Shown piece after piece: positions 14,480-22,840 of a DNA stretch of 22,840 bases (the first letter of the stretch is position 1; every line of letters begins with the position of its first letter). Origin of the DNA: Conidiobolus incongruus B7586 (taxonomy: Eukaryota; Entomophthoromycota; Entomophthoromycetes; Entomophthorales; Conidiobolaceae). The stretch is from NCBI GenBank assembly GCA_000697335.1, contig JNEM01014889.1:1-22840 (forward strand). Direction: 5' to 3'. The notes beneath the pieces were generated by a model. It made no database searches and had not been told where the DNA came from. It worked only from the letters and a program-made list of their open reading frames with translations. Both the position numbers and the translations under genes were made by a program.

Positions 14480-15400
14480 TTTGATTTAACCATACATAAA
14501 CTAAATAGTGATCATCAATAGTTATTTATTTTAATACTATTAAAACTTAACCCAAAACCTTTTAAAATCATTTAAAATTTATAAACTGTTTATAAAAATA
14601 ATTCTTTATTTAAATTTATTATTTATTATTAAATAAATCATTTTAAACTAAATAGGAAATTATATAAATTTGTTAAAATCTAGAAAGTCAATTTTAATTA
14701 TTAATAAAGAGATATGTTATATTAAATAACACTTTTTTGTTTTAATCAAAATATTATTAAAATACTATAATACTATTTATATAAGTATAATATATATATA
14801 TATATATTGAAGATTAAACTTGGTTAAATTAGAAAAAATATAAAATATACATATTATATTTCAATTAAAGCTTAAAAAACTAAAGTAATTATAATTAAAT
14901 GAAACTTATTAAAGTATAACTAGAAATCAAATTAATATAATTTATTAATTATAAATCATTTTATATCATTCTTTATTAAATTATATACCAATATATTGAG
15001 TTAAAATAATGATTTGATAAATTTTAATAAATAAACAGAATATTTATAAGTCATCATTATTTGTTATATTAAATTTTAATACCTTATATTATTTTTATTT
15101 AATCCTTAAAATTAATTAATAATAAGTTTTATATTACATTTTTAAATAATACTATATTTAATTAGTGTTCTCAATATAATTTAAAGATACCTATTATAGT
15201 TCATGATAATTATAAAATACATAAAGCTAAAGCTATATAATATTTTCTAATTAAAGATAACTAGAAAAAGCTATAATATTTAATATATTCATTAAATTAC
15301 AATTTAAGTGATTGTAATTGTTTTAGGTGACTAAAAATTATTCTTATAAGAAAAAAAAGTTTTACATGCATATTTTTTAATTGATTTATAAAACATTAAA
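14480..15400 (+). mobile_element. Decayed mariner (DD34D) transposon, transposase remnant
   Basis: Fragmented mariner-type transposase on the plus strand, interrupted by many stops and small shifts. Family landmarks occur in order and at near-correct spacing. The end of the DNA-binding region matches S-G-R-P as K-S-R-K-S at 14676-14690. The first catalytic Asp block T-G-D-E appears as ACT AGA AAT CAA at 14919-14930. The H-D-N-x-x-x-H-K-A-K block runs from 15202, with the second Asp at 15205-15207. The S-D-x-x-x-F-R block has the third Asp at 15310-15312, exactly 34 residues after the second, followed by a good match to L-K-x-x-L-x-x-K-K-F. Distances between landmarks (about 176 residues from S-G-R-P to the second Asp, 93 between the first two Asp) fit Mos1-like transposases as I recall them. 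Terminal inverted repeats were not found, so the ends are approximate. Many departures from the family pattern are C-to-T or G-to-A. Old and inactive. Confidence 0.72.
14790..14807. repeat. TA dinucleotide microsatellite
   Basis: About nine TA units inside the mariner relic, between its DNA-binding and catalytic parts. Probably arose after the element decayed. Confidence 0.8.
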
Positions 15401-16911
15401 TTTTACTCTATAATAAAATAAACCATTTTTTAAGTGCTAGAAGCTGGTTAAAATTATAACAAGAAGTTATTAGTAATAAAAAAAGTATCAATTTTATATT
15501 ATATATTTATTTTTGTAAACCATAAATTAAAATATTTATATCAAAAGTCTCATCTTAAATTTAGAGTAATATTCTTCATAACCCAAGTTTACTAAAAGAG
15601 TTAAACCATAAATGATAATGTATTATTGTATGTGTATAGTTTTATATAATAATAATTTTGTAGCATATTGTTAAATTTGCCAAGCAATGATAATATTATA
15701 TAGTTTGTAATAGGAATAATTCAGTTAAGTGGAATTTATATATTAATTATTCAAGTGAACCAAAAATTTTTTCAAATTATCGCTATGTTGACTTGAAATT
15801 ACATTCATAATTCTATTTATTTATAAATAAATTATCATTTTATTTTATTAATTCAGAAAATAACAATAATATATTATCTTACGATATTTCCTATCATTCA
15901 TAAATTTACAAATAATAATACTAGAACAGATTTTGTTTTTAATATATTTATATATATTTAATAATAAATATATTAATAAACGATTTCATGTTTAATTTCA
16001 TTAAATTTATATTTATCAATAAATTTCGCCTAAAATACATTATATAATGTATTTATATTCAAATACAATTGCTTTTTATAATAAAAAATAAATTAAATTT
16101 ATGAGCTTTGAATTTGTATATGATTTGTTGGAAATTAAACATTTAATTAAAAGTAAACGATATATTTCAACTTTTATTCAACAATAATTAATCATTAATA
16201 AAATTATTAATATCTAATTTCTTGTTTTGAATATCTATATAAATTGTATAATATTGGCTAAACTTTATTTTTGGGTGTATTTTGATTGAGATAGCTTCAT
16301 TTTTCTGATATATTGTGAAGTATTACTTTATTAGAGGAAACCCAACTGCAGTATATTTTGAAATAATGAATTATAAATTGAGGTTTCATTTTTAGAAGAG
16401 TTATATTGAAATTAAAATTAAAATATCATGCGACTTTGATATTATTACAGTTTCATTGTATAGGCGTTAATAAAATCTTCCATAACAATGAATGAAAGAA
16501 GATAGATCATATGATTTGTAGTATTTTCGATATTTTTGATTACATCACTCTGTGATCCTTGTGAATTTTTCCTGAATCAGGAACAATATATTCATAATGT
16601 AGATGGTAAAATATCTGATATTATAGAATATATTTATATTTATAGATAAAAATGAAGTTATAAGTTTCATACCAAGAATGCAATAGGGTAATTTTGAATA
16701 TATAGCTTGATTAATGTGATATTGGATTATAATCATCTGTTAAAAGATAAGATGATTTTTAAAATTTGATCTCATCAAATTAGAACCTTATACTTATTTG
16801 AATTAAATTAAATAAGTAATTTTTAGCATTGAGCTAATATAGATTATCCTGATAGTTCATTGGTTAACCCTCTTCATTTTGAAGTATAAATTTGATTTCA
16901 TTGTTGTTATC

Positions 16912-18981
16912 ATGTCTTTACTTAGATTTGCCAAATTATCAACCTCACCGGTTTCGAAATTGAATCAAAATTTTTTTAAAAATATCATGAGCAAATCAAA
17001 TACTGATGGCCTCGTATTAGGCTACTACAAAGATTTAACTCTCTCTCCTTCCGCTACGCAGCTTCCCGCGGAAGGGGTCAAAAAGCTCGAAGAACTCTTG
17101 AAGGTCAGCGGTGCTCAAGGAAAGGCTGGGGAATCCAGAATCTTCTTCGGTGTTGAAGGTTTACCTCCTAAGGTCGCTTTGGTCAGTCTTGGTAACCAAG
17201 ATACCGAGCTTTTGGTCAAATTGGAAAATGCTCGTAAAGCTGTAAGTTTAAATTTTGCAAATTTGACTCTTAGAATTTTAATGGATTACACATAGGCTGC
17301 TATTGGTGCCAAACTTTTGAGATCTCACCAAGTTACTAACGTTGAAATTGATGTTTCTGTTGACTCTCATGGTAAGTACTATTTTGAAATATTATATTTT
17401 AGTTTTTTGTATACCAATTTGTATTTATCATCGATTACATAATTTCTATTATCTATTTTGATTCTGTTTCCATCCTATCTATTCAAATTATTGCATAGTA
17501 TGTGGGAAGCTTTTAATTATTTAAAATAATTTCGAAGCAAAAGAATATCATGCTAGTTCTTAAATCTACCATTTTCCTTTAATGTTGGAATTTCACTTTC
17601 TCTCAGAAATGAGGATTATTGTTATATCATATATAAAGGCTCATCAAACTCAATATTCACATCATAAACAACTTAAATCTTTAAGCATCCTTTTCAAATA
17701 TTTCATTTCAACTTGAGCTAGAACTTTCTATTATTTTCGACTATATATCATACACAATACAATATCAAATATTTAGCATAACTAATTATATCAATTTTAG
17801 CTTCTGCTGAAGGTGTCAAACTCGGAACTTACAAATTCGATGGTTCCAAAGCCAAGACTGAAGCTGATAAGCAAACTATTGAATATTCTCCTTTGGGCAA
17901 TGCTGGTGAGTCTATCTTACACTCTTCCCTCAACTGGGATACTGGTTTGATCTATGCCAAAGCCCAAAACAGAGCTCGTCAATGGATGGATGCTCCTGCC
18001 AACCAACTTACTCCTACTATCTTTGCCGAACAAGTTGAACAATTCGCCAAAGGTTTGGAAAATGTTGAAGTCCAAGTTAGAGGATTAGAATGGATCAAGG
18101 AAAAGCAGATGGGATCTTTCCTTTCAGTTGCTGCTGGTTCTGATCAAGAACCTCGTTTGGTTGAAGTTCACTATCGTGGAGGTCCTGCTGACCAAAAACC
18201 CATTGCATTTGTTGGTAAGGGTATTACTTTTGATACCGGAGGTATTTCCCTCAAGCCTTCTGCCAATATGCATGCCATGAAGGGTGATATGGGTGGTGCT
18301 GCTACCTCTCTTGCTGCCACTTTGGCCGTTGCTGAACTCAAGCTCCCTGTCAACGTCACTTGTGTTGTTGCTCTCAGTGAAAATATGCCCAATGGTCGTG
18401 CAACCAAGCCTGGTGATGTTGTCACTGCCATGAATGGAAAGTCTATTGAAGTTTTGAACACTGATGCTGAAGGTCGTTTAGTCATGGCTGATGCTCTCTA
18501 CTATACTACCACTACTTATCAACCTCATACCGTTATGACTGTTGCTACTCTTACCGGTGCTATTTGCATTGCTCTCGGTGACGTATACGCTGCTGCTTAC
18601 TCTACCAACGACTCTTTATGGCAAGAAATTGAAAAGGCTGGTAAGCAATCTGGTGATCCTTTCTGGAGAATGCCTTTCCATCCCAGCTACCAATCTCAGC
18701 TCACTCGCACCAGTGTTGCTGATTTAGCCAATATTGGTGACCGCTATGGTGGTTCTTGCTCTGCTGCTGCTTTCATGAGAGAATTCTTACCCAAACCCGA
18801 AAACAAGGACGAAAAGACTGTTAATGACTGGAACGAAGACTCATCATTTGGTTTAAGGTATGCTCACTTGGATATTGCTGGTGTTATGGAAACCACTGGT
18901 GAGTCTGGTTACTTGACCAAAGGCATGAGTGGTCGTCCCACCAGAACATTCATTGAGTTAATTAGAAACTCCATTCACTAA
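16912..18981 (+). CDS. LAP3: Leucyl aminopeptidase (M17 family)
   Basis: Two-metal exopeptidase that removes N-terminal residues from peptides, a hexamer in the cytosol and/or mitochondria in relatives. Exons: 16912-17241, 17296-17371, 17801-18981; introns 54 and 429 nt; 528 aa. All catalytic residues can be placed by the M17 pattern: metal ligands Lys275 and Asp280 (V-G-K-G-I-T-F-D), Asp298 (K-G-D-M-G-G), Asp357 and Glu359 (signature N-T-D-A-E-G-R-L, 355-362), and catalytic Lys287 and Arg361. The C-terminal block W/Y-A-H-L-D-I-A-G-V-M and G-R-P-T-R-T also match. Before it lies an acidic insertion of about 20 residues (around P-E-N-K-D-E-K) relative to animal LAP3 from memory. Residues 1-25 are basic, hydroxylated and free of acidic residues, like a mitochondrial presequence; Met26 opens the conserved cytosolic-type sequence. 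The open frame extends 11 codons upstream only through a TTG, so ATG 16912 is the first usable start. Confidence 0.95.
17372..17800 (+). other. Exceptionally long second intron of LAP3 (429 nt)
   Basis: Begins GTAAGT and ends TTTTAG; splicing restores the frame as a split GCT Ala codon. It is about eight times longer than any other intron in the window. Inside are a strong TATA-like TATATAAAGG at 17630-17639, an acceptor-like TTGCATAG ending at 17498 and an overlapping donor-like GTATGT at 17498-17503. No snoRNA boxes or open frame could be confirmed. Confidence 0.85.
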
Positions 18982-19634
18982 GTTGTAAAATTTATTTTTA
19001 ATTAAAAGTATTCCTTTGAAATATGATTACTTTTAATGACCTATTTATGGTTCAATATTATATGTATCAATTTTTTTGCTCCTATAGTTATCTAATTTAA
19101 TCATTCATCGTTAATCTTTACAATTGATTGAAAATTATAATAAAACAAGTCACTTTGATCATTTTCAAGTAAAACCAATGTTTTAAAATAACTAATATCA
19201 AATTTTAGTAATAATAACACTAACTCCAAGTATCATATCATAATTCATCTATTCCACACAAATTCTTTATATTTCATTTAATATTTTTATATAAAATTTG
19301 AATTAATTTATATGTGATAATATCAACATAATTAATTAATCATTAGCTTTCAAAAATTAAATTAATAATTTTGAATAATTTCGAATATTTCAATGTTAAT
19401 ACAGCCTGATTTATCAGTTTAGAAAGAAATGGTAAATTTTTTAATTTCTGATTCTTTAAACATTTAGTTTTAAAAATTATATATAAAACATATAAAAATT
19501 TTTTTTTCAAATTATATATATATAATTATTTATATTAAAATATTTTTAATTAAAAATTTAAAATTTTAATTAATTATATTTAAATTAAATAATAATCATC
19601 AAAAGTTTTTTCGATATTATTAAATCTTACCTAT

Positions 19635-19770
19635 AAACCTATTAAAATCATTAAAGATCTATCAACAACATACAAAGATAATGCTTTATCAAAAACTATT
19701 ATTTAACATCTTTAAGTTAAAAAAAATATTTTTTTATATTTACTTAAATCTAGAAAATTAATTTTTATTA
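19635..19770 (+). mobile_element. Mariner-like transposase DNA-binding fragment, second copy
   Basis: This stretch aligns over its length with 14555-14700: both begin AAACCT(A/T)TTAAAATCA, share TAAT(T/G)CTTTAT in the middle and end AAATCTAGAAA. Read in one frame it gives N-A-L-S-K-T-I near 19680 and ends K-S-R-K-L at 19746-19760, the decayed S-G-R-P motif closing the helix-turn-helix region of mariner transposases. GGA to AGA, AGA to AAA and CCA to TTA are all C-to-T/G-to-A changes. The catalytic part could not be traced convincingly; the relic may continue right towards 20300. Confidence 0.5.
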
Positions 19771-20502
19771 TTTTTTATTTATTAATAAAATACAAAAATA
19801 TATGAGAAAGAATTTTTTATTTAAAATAAAAGATTATTTAAGTAATATAATATAAGTATATTATATATATTTAAGCTTTGTTATAATATATTTTTATTTA
19901 AATAAAAATTATACATTATTATAAGTTTATTTAAAATCACTAATTATAGTAAAAAATATTATTTATTTTCTAAGTTATTAAATTATTTTAATTTAGCTTA
20001 ATATATCTATAATTTATTTGTTTAAAGTTTATATTTTAAATAAAATATTTATATAAGTTTTAACTACTTTATAATAAACAAATCATTTTGTTATTATAAT
20101 ATAAAAATATATTTAATAATATAAAATTATTATTTAATATTTTTATATTTAATAAATTTAGCAATGTTAATTTTAATCTCTTAATATTATTTTAAATTAT
20201 ATATTATACTTATTGATATTTTTTCCATATTAATATATATAATTCTAATTATTAAAATTATTTTATATATATAAAGCTTTAAAAAAATGATATTTAAAGT
20301 TTTTTAAACCAGAGATTAATTTATATTTATTTAGTTTTAATATATTTAAACTTATATTAGTTAATAAAATTATAAAATAAATATCTTATAACTTGATAAA
20401 AACTTAAATAAATAAAATAACAATAGTGAGATAATATCTATTAAAATATAGCCAAGATAAAAATCTTTATATTAAAATTATAATTAATTGATTTTAAACT
20501 TA

Positions 20503-21780
20503 CACTAGCCTGTAAAAATAAGTCATAAAATTAAAACTACTTATATATTTACCTATATTTTAATTAATTCTTAATTAAATGAATTTAAATTAAAATATAT
20601 AATTTATCTATATTAGTTAATTATAACTAACAATATTTGATTATATTTCATTAACTATTGGTTAATATATTAAAACCTAAAATTTAACTAAGATAAGTTA
20701 TAAATTTATAGGTTTATAAGTTAAAAGGGTATAAATAACAAAACTTATATATATCTTCTTTTACTTTTGTTATAATATATATATTATAAAACTATTTAGT
20801 TAATATTTTAAAATTAATATTATAATGCTTAAATCTCTCTGTAAAAAAATTTACTTATATATTAATTAACTTCATAATAAAAATAAATTAACTTATAAAA
20901 TTATTACAGTTATTAATATTAACTAATATATTATAGCTAGGGTTATTAAGAATAATATTAAAAAAAACACTTAAATTAAAACTTAAGTAAATTAAAATTA
21001 TAGATAAGTATGATAAAAAATATATTTGTAAATTAATTAATATAAGTAAATATAATATTATTATAGAAATACAATAAAAATTATAAAATTATATAAGAAT
21101 ATTAGTTAGTATTAATATTATTATATATATTTTATATTAAAATAAATACTACTTATACCTGAAGAAAAAAATTTTAATTAAAAAAGTCTTACTATAAAAT
21201 TAAATAAAAGCTTAAATATTAACATTAAAGTTAAATTAAAATTAACTAGAGTAAAATTATTTAATTTAATATAATAAAAATATATCTTAATAAATCTAAT
21301 AAAAAAATTAAATATTTTAAAAAGATAAAACTTACTTTGTAATTATTATGTTATTATAACTTGAAAATATAATAATAGGTTAAATATAATTTAAAGATAT
21401 ATATTATCTTTAAATATAAAGTATTTTTATAAAGTTAATAAGAGAATAAATATTAAAATATATTAAAGTATTTTAAATAATAAATTGAAAAAAAATTATT
21501 AAGTAATATAAATTAAATAAATCAAACATTATTCTCTAACAAGATAATATCTTTTATTATATTATAAATTCTATTATTAAATGGCTTAAAAATAACAAAA
21601 TAATTATTATAAAATAACCTTTTTAATTTTTTAATTTTAATCTAATTAAATATATTTAAAATTAACTAAAAAAATTAATTTCAGTTTTCCCCTTAATAAA
21701 AAATTTAAATTAACTTTAAAAGTATATTTAAAAAGCTTAAAATAATATTAATCTTGCTTAATATAAAAAGCTAGTTAACT
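20503..21780 (+). mobile_element. Decayed Tc1-like (DD34E) transposon
   Basis: The left end is the sequence from 20503, preceded by TA, matching the MITE terminal repeat (from 21829) at about 33 of 42 positions. The transposase core reads on the plus strand. The Q-D-N block has CAA GAT AAT at 21540-21548 (second Asp at 21543-21545), followed in frame by W-L-K-N-N-K-I at 21582-21602. The P-D-L-N-P-I-E block appears as N-F-N-L-I-K, with the position of the catalytic Glu now AAA at 21648-21650, exactly 34 residues after the Asp and in the same frame. A possible first Asp block lies at 21273, 90 codons before the second. A helix-turn-helix-like stretch I-I-A-R-V-I is at 20930-20947. Many stops occur. 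Right end not identified: it may have been lost where the MITE now lies. Old and inactive. Confidence 0.68.
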
Positions 21781-21828
21781 CTATATCTTATAAACTTTAA
21801 GAGGTTAAAAAAGAAAAAGATAGATATA

Positions 21829-22065
21829 CACTGACCTGCAAAAGTGAGTCATAAAATCAAAAACACCTATATTTTTACTAATAACTTGATTAATATTTAA
21901 TAAAATAAACCAAAATTAAATAATTAAAATCTATTATATTTATTATTAAATAATATACCTTAATTATATATTATAGTTTCAAGTAATCTAATATATACAA
22001 TTGTTTTAGTTATTAATTAAAATATATATATTTTTGATTTTATGACTCACTTTTGTGGGTCAGTG
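21829..22065. mobile_element. 237-bp MITE with 35-bp terminal inverted repeats and TA duplication
   Basis: Bases 21829-21863 and the reverse complement of 22031-22065 match at 33 of 35 positions; both start CACTGACC and contain GTGAGTCATAAAATC. TA stands immediately outside each end (21827-21828 and 22066-22067), as for Tc1/mariner insertions. The 167-bp interior is AT-rich and non-coding. The terminal repeat also matches the left end of the neighbouring Tc1-like relic, so the MITE is probably an internally deleted relative mobilised by the same kind of transposase. Its ends keep many G and C bases that have become A or T in the older copy, so it looks much younger. Confidence 0.85.
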
Positions 22066-22840
22066 TATTAGATATTAATATTTCTATTAATACTAAACCC
22101 ACAAATTTATAACTTATTTTAAATATATTTTTAGTTTTAATATATCAATTGATAATTAATTAAATTTAACTTTATATATTATATTATAAATAAAAATCTA
22201 TGCAAGGTTTCTAGAAAATAATTTTATAATAAAGATCATATAAGTTTAATGAAATAAGTTAAAAATAGCTAACTAGATATTTTAAAGGAATTTTATTAAA
22301 ATAACAAGATCTAAGGTTTAGCTTTAAGCAAAGTAATCCCTCAATAAATATCTGTCCAGTGATTATTTTATAATGTGGTTGATCTTTAGCTAATGTATTA
22401 AAACTCTAGCTTTTGTTATAGTCTAGAATTTTCTATTATATAAAGGTTGTTCCTGATATTTATAAATGATTTATATCTGGAATCTTAATAAATAATTAAA
22501 ATTAAAAAATAAATGGACCTTCTAATCTATAATAATATATATTAATTACATAGTTTAATATAAGTTTATTTAATTAGAATTGATTAAAATATTAATAAAA
22601 ATATTTATATTTTTAATTTATAATATATATTTACAAACTAGTTTATATATATTTATTTAAAATAAAATAAAATATTAAAAAAATTTTTTATAAAATTTAA
22701 TAAATAAATACCTTATTTATAAATATATATATTATATATTATGATAATATATAATTTCCCTAATATTTAAAGCTTAGTCAATTAATATTATATTTTATAT
22801 AATTTGTTAAATAAAATAATTCTTAATGATTTCATAAATT

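Larger units (their letters stand above)
13922..16911. other. 3-kb AT-rich spacer containing a mariner relic
   Basis: No host gene is recognised. About 14480-15400 carries the decayed mariner transposase listed separately, and 14790-14807 a TA microsatellite. A perfect 22-base palindrome, centred on TATA, spans 16033-16054. From about 16240 the composition becomes less extreme; a reverse CCAAT (ATTGG) at 16859-16863 lies about 50 bases before the aminopeptidase start and probably belongs to its promoter. A 63-codon open frame on the minus strand near 16545-16736 shows no recognisable protein features. Confidence 0.6.
18982..22840. other. Very AT-rich, transposon-derived 3.9-kb tail
   Basis: No host gene. 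Bases 18982 to about 19400 are ordinary AT-rich spacer and should hold the LAP3 3' end. From about 19450 on G and C become rare and every frame is full of stops. Recognisable contents, listed separately, are a mariner-like DNA-binding fragment, a Tc1-like transposase relic and a MITE. From 22070 to 22840 I see only AT-rich sequence, slightly richer in G/C around 22200-22450. Confidence 0.6.

Noticed and set aside
16879-16911. Eleven extra codons before the LAP3 start.
   Set aside because: They begin with TTG, and the first ATG in frame is 16912.
17630-17639. TATATAAAGG in the LAP3 intron as a true second promoter.
   Set aside because: A transcript from there would lack the N-terminal domain and begin at an internal Met inside conserved sequence. 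Kept only as a point about the long intron.
20690-20720. A further terminal-repeat-like sequence (ATAAGTTATAAATTTA) right of 20503.
   Set aside because: The match is confined to A/T-rich positions and cannot be told from chance in this composition.
21680-21750. A second apparent S-P-D-L-N-P-I-E-like stretch (TCCCCT followed by AT-rich codons) after the Tc1 core.
   Set aside because: The in-frame block at 21630-21659 has exact DD34E spacing and explainable changes; the later resemblance needs many arbitrary substitutions and is probably chance.

Overview
This is a eukaryotic nuclear window from what is most likely a fungus. It holds five intron-rich housekeeping genes and one intronless gene for a secreted protein, set in extremely AT-rich spacer DNA. 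Evidence for a fungus: introns are almost all 47-72 nt with GT-AG ends, and the proteins include a fungal-type Bud22, an Aip1, a GCK-III (Sps1/MST3-like) kinase and a secreted repeat protein. The contrast between near-balanced coding sequence and very AT-rich spacers suggests an early-diverging, AT-rich lineage such as a Conidiobolus-like entomophthoroid fungus. That placement is inference, not proven.

Layout. 1-2490: AT-rich spacer; its last 450 bases look like a promoter or leader. 2491-3552 (+): choline-phosphate cytidylyltransferase, 5 exons, 278 aa. 3966-4925 (-): secreted protein with three 36-residue tandem repeats, 319 aa. 5530-7849 (-): GCK-III Ste20-type kinase, 12 exons, 559 aa. 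7850-9851: 2-kb spacer between divergent genes. 9852-11891 (+): Aip1, a WD40 actin-disassembly factor, 5 exons, 612 aa. 12357-13921 (+): Bud22/SRFBP1-like nucleolar protein, 7 exons, 414 aa. 13922-16911: AT-rich spacer with a decayed mariner transposon. 16912-18981 (+): M17 leucyl aminopeptidase, 3 exons, 528 aa. 18982-22840: very AT-rich tail with a mariner-like fragment, a decayed Tc1-like transposon and a better-preserved 237-bp MITE between TA dinucleotides.

The genes serve unrelated functions (phospholipid synthesis, cell polarity and cytokinesis signalling, actin turnover, ribosome biogenesis, peptide turnover), so no operon-like system or gene cluster is seen. The most notable signals are: (i) transposase relics whose departures from family motifs are largely explained by C-to-T/G-to-A change, as expected from RIP or methylation-driven decay; (ii) a single 429-nt intron among 26 of 47-72 nt; (iii) a likely choice of mitochondrial or cytosolic start in the aminopeptidase; and (iv) the Cys-containing tandem repeats of the secreted protein. 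All splice models were built by eye from reading-frame continuity, GT-AG ends and family motifs.
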